This document shows positions 9,276 through 17,058 of a stretch of DNA of 64,000 nucleotides, in pieces; position 1 is the first letter of the stretch, and each line of letters starts with the position of its first letter. The DNA lies in the NCBI RefSeq assembly GCF_018728565.1, contig NZ_JACSOI010000004.1, positions 124,001 to 188,000 of the forward strand. Direction: 5' to 3'. The DNA comes from Zobellia russellii (GTDB lineage: Bacteria; Bacteroidota; Bacteroidia; Flavobacteriales; Flavobacteriaceae). Position numbers and translations under genes: made by a program. The notes under the pieces are model-generated. The model was not told where the DNA came from, did not search any database, and worked only from the letters and a program-made list of their open reading frames with translations.

Positions 9276-10133
9276 GTGAACAATAGCATAGAATTTGGGG
9301 TAAGTACTTGGTTGTGGCAATCGCCTTTTACTTCGGAATCAATAACCCTCTTTCCTAAAATAAAAGAAATGGGTTTTGATGTAGTGGAGATACCTGTTGA
9401 GATTCCTTCTAAAATAGATGGAAAACTGGTGAAAAAAGCGTTGGATGATAACGGACTTAAGGCAACGGTCTGCGGTGCATTTGGACCTACAAAAGATTTA
9501 ACATCAGATGATGTTGCTTTACATGAGAATTGTTTCACGTACGTAACTGATTGCTTTGAGCTTTGTAACTTATTGGAAACGGAGTTTTTGGCAGGGCCAA
9601 TGTATTCGGCGGTGGGTAAGGCACGTATGGTCTCCCAAGAACAACGTAAAATAGAGTGGGATAGGGCAGTAAACAATTTGCAACGTGTCTGTGAAATGGC
9701 TAAAGCAAATGGGTTGTCCGTAGCCTTAGAACCTTTAAATAGGTTTGAATCCGATTTGATAAATACGTCAAAGGATGTAATGCGATTAATAAATGATATT
9801 AATCAGCCAAATGCTAAGGTTTTGTTAGACGGATTTCATATGACCATAGAAGAACAGAATATTAGAGAAGCCATACAATTAGTTGGGGATAAATTGATAC
9901 ATGTTCAGGTATCGGAAAATCACCGGGGTATTCCAGGAACGGGACTCACTCCATGGTCGGATTTTAGGAAAGGATTGGAAGATATTGATTACAAAGGGTC
10001 TATGGTCATAGAAAGTTTTACGCCAGAAATAGAGGAACTTGCCGGAGCGGTCTGTATATGGAAAACTCTTGCTGATAATCAGGACCAATTTGCCTCTGAG
10101 GGCATTCAATTTTTAAAGAAAACATTTGCATAA
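9276..10133 (+). CDS. Sugar phosphate isomerase / epimerase-like TIM-barrel protein
   Basis: A 285-residue AP-endonuclease-2-type TIM barrel, similar in pattern to D-tagatose/D-psicose 3-epimerases. Candidate metal or catalytic acids are E152 (ALEPLNRFE), D185 (LLDGFHM) and E246 (MVIESF), with H209 in IHVQVSENHRG. The start is GTG at 9276, 18 bases after the previous stop; no ATG in a suitable place gives a complete barrel. No signal peptide, so cytoplasmic. Between a sugar dehydrogenase and a Gfo/Idh/MocA enzyme, it probably epimerises or cleaves a keto-sugar intermediate. The substrate cannot be read from sequence. Confidence 0.88.
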   Translation: MNNSIEFGVSTWLWQSPFTSESITLFPKIKEMGFDVVEIPVEIPSKIDGKLVKKALDDNGLKATVCGAFGPTKDLTSDDVALHENCFTYVTDCFELCNLLETEFLAGPMYSAVGKARMVSQEQRKIEWDRAVNNLQRVCEMAKANGLSVALEPLNRFESDLINTSKDVMRLINDINQPNAKVLLDGFHMTIEEQNIREAIQLVGDKLIHVQVSENHRGIPGTGLTPWSDFRKGLEDIDYKGSMVIESFTPEIEELAGAVCIWKTLADNQDQFASEGIQFLKKTFA

Positions 10134-10145
10134 AATAACATTAGT

Positions 10146-11276
10146 ATGAGTACACAAAAAATAAACATAGCCCTTATCGGACTTGGTTTTGGGGCCGAAT
10201 TCATTCCTATCTATCAAAAACACCCCAATGCCAATCTTGTTGCTTTATGCCAACGAAATGAAGCAAAACTTAATCAGTTGGCAGATACATTTCACATCGA
10301 AAAAAGGTATACTTCTTATGAAGAACTTTTGAGCGATTCGGAGATTGATGCGGTTCATATCAACACACCCATTCCTGACCATGGCAGGCAATCTATCTTG
10401 GCCCTAAAAGCAGGGAAACATGTAGCCTGTACCGTACCCATGGCCACTACAATTGAGGAATGCGAGGAAATTGTTCGCCTGACAGAAGAAAGTGGTCTTA
10501 CCTATATGATGATGGAAACCGTAGTGTACGCCCGAGAGTTCTTGTATATGAAAGAGCTTTATGAAAATGGCGATTTAGGTAAGGTACAGTTTCTAAAGGC
10601 TAGCCATCAGCAAGATATGGACGGTTGGCCCAATTATTGGCCCGGTTTACCTCCAATGCACTATGCAACACATTGCGTAGGTCCTGTTTTGGCACTCACA
10701 AGGGGTGAGGCCGAATATGTATCGTGTTTTGGCTCCGGTACAATCAGAGAAGAATTAATACCACATTACAACTCGCCGTTTGCGGTAGAAACAACCCATA
10801 TCAAATTCAGAAATTCAGATTTGAGCGCTCAGGTGTACCGCTCCCTTTTTGATGTGGCCAGACAATACAGAGAGAGTTTTGAAGTGTACGGCTCAAAAAA
10901 ATCCGTAGAGTGGCCGCTTATCGAAGGAAAACCTTTGGTGGTTCATACCGCTAAAAAACCGGAGCCCGAAATTCCCGAAGAAATTCAAAGTCCGGATTTT
11001 GCAAAGTTGTTACCAGAGGAAATACGGCATTTTACCACCCAAGGTGTTTATGATTCTGAAGAACATCAACATCTTAGCTTTACCCAGGGTGCGGGCCATG
11101 GAGGTTCACATCCGCATTTGGTACATGAGTTCATAAATGCGTTGACCGAATGGAAGTCGCCTTACCCCAATGCAAGACAATCGGCCAATATTACTTGTGT
11201 AGGCATACTGGCCCATGAGTCCGCCTTAAAAGGGGGTGAGCTTATGAAACTGCCTAATTTTACATTTGAAGAGTAA
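10146..11276 (+). CDS. Gfo/Idh/MocA family NAD(P)-dependent oxidoreductase
   Basis: A 376-residue protein. The N-terminal Rossmann fold (residues about 6-125) has ALIGLGFGAEFIP and the family signature AGKHVACTVPMATT, where the usual EKP is replaced by TVP. The C-terminal alpha/beta substrate domain contains HYATHCVGPVLAL, with His residues where the family places catalytic ones. No export signal. It starts 12 bases after the epimerase gene, so it is in the same operon, and a strong terminator follows. Likely it reduces or oxidises a sugar or cyclitol produced by its neighbours; the substrate is unknown. Confidence 0.9.
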   Translation: MSTQKINIALIGLGFGAEFIPIYQKHPNANLVALCQRNEAKLNQLADTFHIEKRYTSYEELLSDSEIDAVHINTPIPDHGRQSILALKAGKHVACTVPMATTIEECEEIVRLTEESGLTYMMMETVVYAREFLYMKELYENGDLGKVQFLKASHQQDMDGWPNYWPGLPPMHYATHCVGPVLALTRGEAEYVSCFGSGTIREELIPHYNSPFAVETTHIKFRNSDLSAQVYRSLFDVARQYRESFEVYGSKKSVEWPLIEGKPLVVHTAKKPEPEIPEEIQSPDFAKLLPEEIRHFTTQGVYDSEEHQHLSFTQGAGHGGSHPHLVHEFINALTEWKSPYPNARQSANITCVGILAHESALKGGELMKLPNFTFEE

Positions 11277-11300
11277 ACACCAACAACCAATTTGTTTTTT

Positions 11301-11339
11301 AGTTGAGACCGCCCCCATCTGTACGGTCTCAACTTTTTT
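11301..11339 (+). terminator. Strong rho-independent terminator after the oxidoreductase operon
   Basis: AGTTGAGACCG (11301-11311) pairs perfectly with CGGTCTCAACT (11324-11334) around a 12-base loop. A T tract follows immediately (11334-11339). It ends the 5751-11276 transcript and isolates the downstream two-component genes. Confidence 0.9.
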
Positions 11340-11492
11340 GTTTGTCTGAGATTCTAAGTTTAAGACCATGTGTTTAAATAAGATTATTAGATTTATGTAA
11401 ATTGGTGTTTATGTATTTCGGATAAGAATTTTAAAAAAATGGACAGAAGTGTCTTATAAATATGATCTTTGTAAATAGATTATTTTGGGATT

Positions 11493-12584
11493 ATGGCTAC
11501 TACGGTTAAAGACAAGTTAAAAGAACGGATAAAAGAACTGACATGCCTCTATGAGGTAACTTCTATCATTGGTAATACGGACTTTGACCAACTGGAAACT
11601 TCGCTGGAGGCTATTGTTTATTGTCTGAAAAATGCATGGCAGTTTGATGAGGTAAGCGAAGTTCATTTAAGTCTGGGGGATTACCTTATTGAAACGGAGG
11701 GCTATAGGGATACTATGACCTTGATGCATTCTGATATAAAAGTTTTTAATAAGGTTAGCGGATATATAAATGTAGGATATCCGGAGGACCGGTATTTTTA
11801 TGCGGATTTTCTAGAGGAAGAAAAAGACCTGCTCAATAACGTGGCCATTGCCATAGGAAACTTGTTGGAAAGAAAGCAAATACGAGATAGTGAGGCGGAA
11901 GTAAAACGCCAAATGGAACGAACCGACAGACTTCATATTCTAGGCGAGATAACTGCGGGAATTGCCCATGAACTTAATACTCCTTTGGCCAATATTTTGG
12001 GCTTTACAGAGCTTCTGAAAGATAGGGTAAAGGATGCAGGTGCGTTACGTGATCTAGATAAAATTGTGGAGAACGCTATATTTAGTAGGGAAATAGTAAA
12101 AAAATTAATGTTTTTTGCTTGTGAGATGCCTAGGGAAATGCAACCGTTAGAGCTAAACCCCATTATAGAGAGTACCTTAAAATTGTTGACACCCTCCTTA
12201 CGTTCAAAGAATATTAAACTAGTAAAAAAGTTTGGGTCGGATGATATTCGGTTGCGTGCAGATAAGATTCAAATAACTCAGGTATTGTTCAATTTGGTGA
12301 TGAATGCTATATATTACTCTCCCGTAAAAGGTACGGTAGAGGTTTCCATTGTTGAAAAAGGAAAGAAAATACGAATTTCCATTTCAGATGAGGGAGAAGG
12401 TATAGACCCAAAAATCGATGATAAAATTTTCGAACCTTTTTTCACTACCAAGCCATTGGGTGAAGGTTCTGGGCTTGGCCTCAGTGTAGTTCACGGAATT
12501 ATTAGCAGTCATAAAGGTACTATTGAACATAAGCCCAACACCCCAAAAGGAACAATTTTTATTCTGGATTTCCCTAAATTGTAA
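11493..12584 (+). CDS. Soluble sensor histidine kinase (NtrB-like partner of the adjacent sigma-54 activator)
   Basis: A 363-residue protein with no membrane segment. Residues about 1-130 form a GAF-like sensory region. The HisKA H-box is GIAHELNTPLANILG with phospho-acceptor H159. The ATPase domain has the N-box LFNLVMNAIYYSP, G1 ISDEGEGID, F-box FEPFFTTKP and G2 GSGLGLSVVHG. The stop is 2 bases before the ATG of the NtrC-type regulator, so the two are translationally coupled and surely a pair. It would sense a cytoplasmic signal; the nearby glutamate dehydrogenase gene suggests nitrogen or carbon balance, but that is inference. Confidence 0.93.
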   Translation: MATTVKDKLKERIKELTCLYEVTSIIGNTDFDQLETSLEAIVYCLKNAWQFDEVSEVHLSLGDYLIETEGYRDTMTLMHSDIKVFNKVSGYINVGYPEDRYFYADFLEEEKDLLNNVAIAIGNLLERKQIRDSEAEVKRQMERTDRLHILGEITAGIAHELNTPLANILGFTELLKDRVKDAGALRDLDKIVENAIFSREIVKKLMFFACEMPREMQPLELNPIIESTLKLLTPSLRSKNIKLVKKFGSDDIRLRADKIQITQVLFNLVMNAIYYSPVKGTVEVSIVEKGKKIRISISDEGEGIDPKIDDKIFEPFFTTKPLGEGSGLGLSVVHGIISSHKGTIEHKPNTPKGTIFILDFPKL

Positions 12585-12586
12585 TA

Positions 12587-13909
12587 ATGCTTAGAAAAGA
12601 GAACATTTTATTGGTAGACGATGACATCAATATTTTAGAGCTGCTACAGCGTCATCTACAGTCTATGGATTATCATACCTATAAGGCGGTTTCGGTAAAG
12701 GAGGCGCTCTATGTTCTTAAGGATACATTTATTGATCTGTTGATAACGGATATTCAAATGCCTGAGGTAGATGGGTTGCAATTATTGAAATTTACTGATG
12801 AGCACTATCCGGAAATCCCAAAGCTGGTTATTACGGGTTACCCATCCGTAGATGGGGCTTTAGAGGTCATTAAATCAGGAGCTACGGATTATTTGACCAA
12901 ACCCTTTACCAAGGAAGAACTTAGACAGGCGGTAGACAAGGCTTTTGAACATGGTAAAACTCGCAAACCGGCGAAACCTAAAACATCCCTTGCCAATAAA
13001 ACTATGCATAATGAAATGATAGGCGAATCAGAGGCCTTTCATAAAATTACGGATGTAATAGAAAGAGTAAAGGACAACAAGGCCACTGTACTGGTAAAAG
13101 GTGAGAGCGGTACGGGTAAAGAGTTGGTGGCACGGGCCATTCATTATTCCGGAAAATTTAACAAGGCCCCTTTTGTGGCGGTCAATTGTGGAGCTATTCC
13201 GGAAAATTTACTCGAGGCAGAGCTTTTTGGTTATGTAAAAGGTGCTTTTACGGGAGCCAATGATAACCGTACCGGCTTTTTTCAGGCTGCGGAAGGGGGT
13301 ACTCTTTTCTTGGATGAAATTGGTACTGCGCCACTTACGGTTCAGACCAAACTGTTACGGGCTTTACAGGAACGGGAAATTACAAAAGTGGGTTCTAGAA
13401 AAAGTGAGAAAGTAGATATTCGGATAATAGCAGCTACCAATGCCGATCTACAGATAGACATTAAAGAAAATAGGTTTAGAGAAGATCTTTATTACAGGCT
13501 TACCGTGGTAGAGATAGAAGTACCACCTCTAAGAAATAGAAAAAGTGATATTCCCTTGCTCGTAGATAAATTTTTGTTCAAGTATGGGGTAGAGTACAAA
13601 GACCGACTATTGAAAATTTCTCCGGATGTTTTAGAGGTTCTAAAACGGTATCACTGGCCCGGTAATATTAGGGAGTTGGAAAATATTATTCAGCGTGCGG
13701 TAATCATGTGCGATGGAACTATTACCCTTAAAGACCTTCCCGAAGGATTAAAATATCAAATAGATTTCCCGGATGATGAGCTCAAACCCTTGCGCGAAAT
13801 GGAAAAGGAATACGTACAGCGTGTGCTCCTTCATACTCAAGGAAACAAGACCAAAGCGGCAGAAATTCTTCAAATAGACCGCAAGACCTTACGTGAAAAA
13901 TTGAAGTAA
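12587..13909 (+). CDS. NtrC-family sigma-54-dependent response regulator
   Basis: A 440-residue protein with full three-domain architecture. The receiver (1-125) has the acidic pocket VDDD and phospho-acceptor D55 (LLITDIQMP). The AAA+ domain (about 140-375) has Walker A GESGTGKE, the sigma-54 contact loop GAFTGA, Walker B GGTLFLDEIG and an R-finger region. The C-terminal Fis-type helix-turn-helix is NKTKAAEILQIDRKTLREK. The intact GAFTGA loop means it should activate sigma-54 promoters. A matching promoter and upstream palindrome lie just downstream, before the 14105 gene, which is its most obvious target. Confidence 0.96.
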   Translation: MLRKENILLVDDDINILELLQRHLQSMDYHTYKAVSVKEALYVLKDTFIDLLITDIQMPEVDGLQLLKFTDEHYPEIPKLVITGYPSVDGALEVIKSGATDYLTKPFTKEELRQAVDKAFEHGKTRKPAKPKTSLANKTMHNEMIGESEAFHKITDVIERVKDNKATVLVKGESGTGKELVARAIHYSGKFNKAPFVAVNCGAIPENLLEAELFGYVKGAFTGANDNRTGFFQAAEGGTLFLDEIGTAPLTVQTKLLRALQEREITKVGSRKSEKVDIRIIAATNADLQIDIKENRFREDLYYRLTVVEIEVPPLRNRKSDIPLLVDKFLFKYGVEYKDRLLKISPDVLEVLKRYHWPGNIRELENIIQRAVIMCDGTITLKDLPEGLKYQIDFPDDELKPLREMEKEYVQRVLLHTQGNKTKAAEILQIDRKTLREKLK

Positions 13910-13934
13910 TTAGCTGAGGTAAATCTACCCAATC

Positions 13935-13949
13935 GGGGAATTGTTCCCC
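13935..13949 (+). terminator. Short hairpin after the NtrC-type gene
   Basis: GGGGAA (13935-13940) and TTCCCC (13944-13949) pair around a 3-base loop, 26 bases after the regulator stop. The following ACTTTATT is only weakly T-rich, so termination may be partial. Confidence 0.5.
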
Positions 13950-13972
13950 ACTTTATTAATTCGAAATCAATT

Positions 13973-13991
13973 TGTGTAAAATTTTAACACA
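13973..13991. promoter_or_regulatory. Candidate upstream activator site for the NtrC-type regulator
   Basis: TGTGT (13973-13977) and ACACA (13987-13991) are inverted repeats separated by 9 AT bases (AAAATTTTA). The site lies about 65 bases upstream of the sigma-54 promoter at 14041-14055, a usual enhancer distance. Binding by the 12587-13909 product is inferred. Confidence 0.5.
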
Positions 13992-14040
13992 CTGATTTAT
14001 AGGTGTTTTTAATATTTTTTGAAATTATTTTCTTCTGATA

Positions 14041-14055
14041 GGCATGTGTTTTGCA
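14041..14055 (+). promoter_or_regulatory. Sigma-54 promoter
   Basis: GGCATGTGTTTTGCA matches the -24/-12 consensus GGCAYRNNNNTTGCW at every fixed position, with the required 10 bases between GG and GC. Transcription should start near 14066, giving a leader of about 40 bases before the ATG at 14105. It sits directly downstream of a sigma-54 activator gene. Confidence 0.85.
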
Positions 14056-14104
14056 TTTAGATGAAACCATCAGTTATAGATGGTATAATTGAAAAGTAAA
14101 ACAG

Positions 14105-14515
14105 ATGAAATACGGTAGCCTGGTATTGGAAAAGAATGATTGTACGGTATTGAAAAAATACCTCAATTCCAATCTGTACCTGGTTGACTATACGCATCAA
14201 GATGCTCTGGAAACTTTGGATATAAATTTAAAAACGGCTTTAGTTTTTGATACTGCAGATATGCCACAGGATGTGGTTAGGCTCAACTCCATGGTTTCCG
14301 TATCAAGCGTATCCAACATAGAATATACTTTTCAATTGGTACCTCATAAGTATGAGGATATCCCAAATCAAAAAATATCGGTCACGAGCACTATGGGTGC
14401 TTTGGTCGTTGGACGATCTGTGGGCGATATTATAACCTACGGTCCGCCTGCCGATAGAATTTCCCTAACAATTACTAGGGTAGAAGAGATGCGGGCCAAA
14501 AGTGTAGAAGTATAA
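14105..14515 (+). CDS. Rnk / GreA-GreB C-terminal-like protein (copy 1)
   Basis: A 136-residue protein whose C-terminal half has the GreA/GreB FKBP-like pattern: MPQDVVRLNSMV, then ISVTSTMGALVVGRSVGDII. The long N-terminal coiled coil of true Gre factors is missing; a short helical segment stands in its place, as in Rnk-type RNA-polymerase-binding proteins. It is the first gene after the sigma-54 promoter. It is clearly related to the protein at 16544-16960 (both open MKYG-LV-EK and share MP-DVVR/VIR and the MGA-V-G core). Likely it binds RNA polymerase or acts as a stress regulator; exact role unknown. Confidence 0.82.
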   Translation: MKYGSLVLEKNDCTVLKKYLNSNLYLVDYTHQDALETLDINLKTALVFDTADMPQDVVRLNSMVSVSSVSNIEYTFQLVPHKYEDIPNQKISVTSTMGALVVGRSVGDIITYGPPADRISLTITRVEEMRAKSVEV

Positions 14516-14541
14516 ATAATGTTTAACTTAAATATATATAT

Positions 14542-14910
14542 ATGATGATGAAGAAATTTGCATTTGCGTTATTGTTTTCGGCAAGTTTGTTACATGCCCA
14601 AGATGAGGTTAAAATACAAACTTCGGATGTTCAAATTGGAGATGTCCTTGAAATAGGAACTCCAGAAACTAGAGCCTATAAACATATAGATTTCCCAAGG
14701 GCCAATTTTATTATAAAAAGAGGAGGCTTGGCAAATTACAAAGCTTTAAAAGGAGATAGGGTAGTAGTTACTTCTGTAGAAAGTAATAAAGACGGTTCTA
14801 CTAAAATAAAAATTAAGCGTAAGGATGGTGGTCGTTTCTTTGGAAGCCACACCGTTGTTTCGGCAGATATAAGCAATGCACTGGCAACCGGTGAATTGGT
14901 CATGAATTAG
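14542..14910 (+). CDS. Small exported protein of unknown function
   Basis: A 122-residue protein. The signal peptide (KKFAFALLFSASLLHAQ) cleaves near residue 20. The mature part is about 100 residues and rich in beta-strand-like segments (VQIGDVLEIG; GDRVVVTSVE; TKIKIKRKDG). I do not recognise the family. Three Met codons open the ORF (MMMKK), so the start may be one or two codons later. It follows the Rnk-like gene by 26 bases and is probably under the same sigma-54 promoter. A long hairpin after it may end or weaken that transcript. Confidence 0.75.
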   Translation: MMMKKFAFALLFSASLLHAQDEVKIQTSDVQIGDVLEIGTPETRAYKHIDFPRANFIIKRGGLANYKALKGDRVVVTSVESNKDGSTKIKIKRKDGGRFFGSHTVVSADISNALATGELVMN

Positions 14911-14930
14911 TTTGATAGTTGGTTATCTAT

Positions 14931-14990
14931 ATCTACCCGATTGTCCGCACCTGAGTGTTTTTGTTGAATTTTCAGGAATATCGGGTAGAT
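14931..14990 (+). terminator. Long hairpin after the small exported protein gene
   Basis: ATCTACCCGAT (14931-14941) pairs perfectly with ATCGGGTAGAT (14980-14990), followed by TTTTAT. The 38-base interior contains a second pairing, CCTGA with TCAGG. It is likely a terminator or attenuator that separates the sigma-54 transcript from the glutamate dehydrogenase genes. Confidence 0.65.
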
Positions 14991-15022
14991 TTTATACTTA
15001 AAATTTTCAATCAAATTATAAG

Positions 15023-15229
15023 ATGAATGGGTATAGCAGAAGTATTTGCAGTACATGTAGTTACCTGAGTAAATGTGTAATTACTACGAATAAGAATTCT
15101 ATAAGTTCTTGCAGTGAATATGTTCATTTTTTTGATGAAAAGCCAATTAGGAAAACCCGATTAACACGGAGAAAACCGCTTTCAAAACAAATAATTAGAA
15201 AAAGAAGGACCACAAAGGTCTTGTTTTAA
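15023..15229 (+). CDS. Small Cys-rich basic protein, putative metal-binding
   Basis: A 68-residue ORF. The N-terminal half carries four Cys in a zinc-ribbon-like spacing (ICSTCSYLSKC, then SSCSEY). The C-terminal half is strongly basic (RKTRLTRRKPLSKQIIRKRR). The stop is 10 bases before the dehydrogenase ATG on the same strand. The Cys pattern ending in CSEY resembles small flavobacterial proteins I have seen, but I cannot name a family. It could bind zinc and nucleic acid. A gene of this size could still be spurious, though the ordered Cys pattern argues against chance. Confidence 0.65.
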   Translation: MNGYSRSICSTCSYLSKCVITTNKNSISSCSEYVHFFDEKPIRKTRLTRRKPLSKQIIRKRRTTKVLF

Positions 15230-15239
15230 GTATAAATCT

Positions 15240-16532
15240 ATGATAGTAAAAACTCCTGAGCAGAAAAAAGCTATTAAGCAAGGTATGCTCGCAAATGTCA
15301 TGCGGCAGTTTGATAATGCTGCGGACATCATTGGTTTAAACGATAATATCAGAAAGATATTAGAAGTAACCAATAACGAACTGGTAGTCCATTTTCCTGT
15401 AAGAATGGATAACGGTGAGGTTGAAATATTTACGGGCTATAGAGTACAACACAATAATTCTTTAGGTCCGTACAAAGGTGGTCTGCGTTATCACCCAACA
15501 GTAGATATAGATGCCGCACGGGCTTTGGCCATGTGGATGACCTGGAAGACTTCTTTGGCCGGTCTGCCTTATGGTGGAGCCAAGGGTGGTATACAGCTAG
15601 ACCCTACCAAATATTCCAATGAAGAACTGCAGCGTATAACCCGTAGGTTTACCTATGCATTGGGCGATAATATTGGCCCGGAGTTGGATATTCCGGCTCC
15701 AGATGTGAATACCAATCCGCAAACCATGGCTTGGATATTAGATACTTATATGTCTACCAAATCTCCTGCAGAAAGGTCTACCAATCTGCATGTAGTTACT
15801 GGTAAGCCCATAGGTGCCGGAGGTTCTCAAGGTCGTGATAGGGCAACGGGTTACGGGGTTTTTCTCAATATTAAGTTTTGGGCAGAGAACAAAAAGATAG
15901 ATTTAAAGGATAAACGTTTTATTGTTCAAGGCTTTGGTAACGTAGGCTATTGGGCAGCATATTTTCTTGAGAAAGAAGGGGCCTCAATGGTTGCCGTACA
16001 GGATGCATACGGAAGCATAGTAAATGAGGATGGCATTTCCGTAGAGGACCTGTTAGCTTATACTCAAGCAAACAAGGGCAGTGTTACGGGTTTTGCCAGT
16101 GCTGAGAAATTGGAAAATGCAGATTTCTTTGGTCTGGATTGCGACATATGTATTCCAGCTGCATTGGGTAACGTAATTACTGCGGCCAATGCCCCCAAAA
16201 TAAAGGCATATCTAATTGCTGAAGGTGCAAACGGACCTACCGATGTTGAAGCTGAAGAAATTCTGCTGAAAAAAGGAGTTACCATTTTACCGGATATTCT
16301 TTGTAATTCCGGTGGGGTAATTGGAAGTTATTTTGAATGGCTGCAAAACCGAAACGGTGAAATCTGGCAATTGGAAGAAGTTCTCGAAAAACTGGAGAAA
16401 AAATTAAAAGAGTCTTTCACCAAAGTGATAGAAACTTCTGCCAAAAGAAAGGTTGATATGCGTACGGCGGCATTTATTATAGCAATAGAAAGACTTGAAG
16501 AAACTTATGTGCAAAGAGGAATTTTTCCATAA
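15240..16532 (+). CDS. gdhA: Glutamate (Glu/Leu/Phe/Val-type) dehydrogenase
   Basis: A 430-residue protein with the family layout. The N-terminal substrate domain has GPYKGGLRYHP and LPYGGAKGGI with its catalytic lysines. The C-terminal Rossmann NAD(P) domain has RFIVQGFGNVGYWAA, then ANGPTDVEA and LCNSGGVIGSYFEW. It interconverts glutamate with 2-oxoglutarate and ammonia in the cytoplasm. The length fits the hexameric short class. It is flanked by two Rnk/GreA-like genes (14105 and 16544) and lies downstream of the NtrC-type pair, suggesting a nitrogen- or carbon-responsive unit. A leucine or branched-chain preference cannot be excluded. Confidence 0.95.
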   Translation: MIVKTPEQKKAIKQGMLANVMRQFDNAADIIGLNDNIRKILEVTNNELVVHFPVRMDNGEVEIFTGYRVQHNNSLGPYKGGLRYHPTVDIDAARALAMWMTWKTSLAGLPYGGAKGGIQLDPTKYSNEELQRITRRFTYALGDNIGPELDIPAPDVNTNPQTMAWILDTYMSTKSPAERSTNLHVVTGKPIGAGGSQGRDRATGYGVFLNIKFWAENKKIDLKDKRFIVQGFGNVGYWAAYFLEKEGASMVAVQDAYGSIVNEDGISVEDLLAYTQANKGSVTGFASAEKLENADFFGLDCDICIPAALGNVITAANAPKIKAYLIAEGANGPTDVEAEEILLKKGVTILPDILCNSGGVIGSYFEWLQNRNGEIWQLEEVLEKLEKKLKESFTKVIETSAKRKVDMRTAAFIIAIERLEETYVQRGIFP

Positions 16533-16543
16533 AAAAAGTTGAA

Positions 16544-16960
16544 ATGAAATACGGCGGCTTGGTTATAGAAAAGAAAGAATATGTGCTGTTGAAAAGGTTT
16601 ATGAACCTTTCGGGCTACTATAAGGATAAAACTTTACGTAGATCTGTAGAGAAACTGGTAGGTGAACTAGAATCGGCTCAAATACATGATGAGGCAGAAA
16701 TGCCGGAAGATGTTATCCGGTTTAACACTACTATTACCATTGTTTCTGAAAATGGATGGCGTAAAAAGTTTAAACTGGTCATACCCACGGAAAGTGATGT
16801 AAACAGTAATAGAATTTCCATTTTGACCCCTATGGGTGCGGCCGTAATAGGGTATGCTCAAGGCGATACCCTAATTTGGGATTTTCCCGCGGGTGAGCAG
16901 CGCATGCTAATTGAGCGCGTAGAGCAAGAGCATAAGTACATTAAGATAGACAGTATATAA
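16544..16960 (+). CDS. Rnk / GreA-GreB C-terminal-like protein (copy 2)
   Basis: A 138-residue paralogue of the 14105-14515 product. It opens MKYGGLVIEKKEYVLLKRFM, has the middle motif MPEDVIRFNTTI, and a C-terminal Gre-like core ISILTPMGAAVIGYAQGDTL. It starts 11 bases after the dehydrogenase stop, so it is in the same transcript. As in copy 1, the Gre coiled coil is reduced to a short helix, so it probably binds RNA polymerase without the full transcript-cleavage function. The acidic finger residues of Gre factors are not evident. Confidence 0.85.
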   Translation: MKYGGLVIEKKEYVLLKRFMNLSGYYKDKTLRRSVEKLVGELESAQIHDEAEMPEDVIRFNTTITIVSENGWRKKFKLVIPTESDVNSNRISILTPMGAAVIGYAQGDTLIWDFPAGEQRMLIERVEQEHKYIKIDSI

Positions 16961-16965
16961 TTTTA

Positions 16966-17058
16966 TAGATAGCTAATTCGGTCCTCTCCTTCTGGCAATG
17001 TAAATTCACGGCAATTTTTTTACTTTTTAAAAGTCCAGAAGGGGGGACAAGCTATCTA
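16966..17058. terminator. Long imperfect inverted repeat between convergent genes
   Basis: TAGATAGCT (16966-16974) pairs with AGCTATCTA (17050-17058), GTCC (16981) with GGAC (17045-17048), and CCTTCTGG (16988-16995) with CCAGAAGG (17035-17042). The three nested arms enclose a T-rich core. The structure lies between the plus-strand Rnk-like gene and the minus-strand lactonase, whose stop codon is inside the right arm. It is a good candidate bidirectional terminator. Confidence 0.65.

Noticed and set aside
9083-9676. 197-codon minus-strand ORF
   Set aside because: It lies antisense to the end of the cupredoxin fusion gene and the start of the epimerase gene, and has no recognisable domain or signal.
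9876-9920. Gln at the place of the second His in HxH of the epimerase (IHVQVSENHRG) as an inactivating change
   Set aside because: Related TIM-barrel proteins seem to vary at this place, and the other metal ligands are intact, so loss of activity cannot be claimed.
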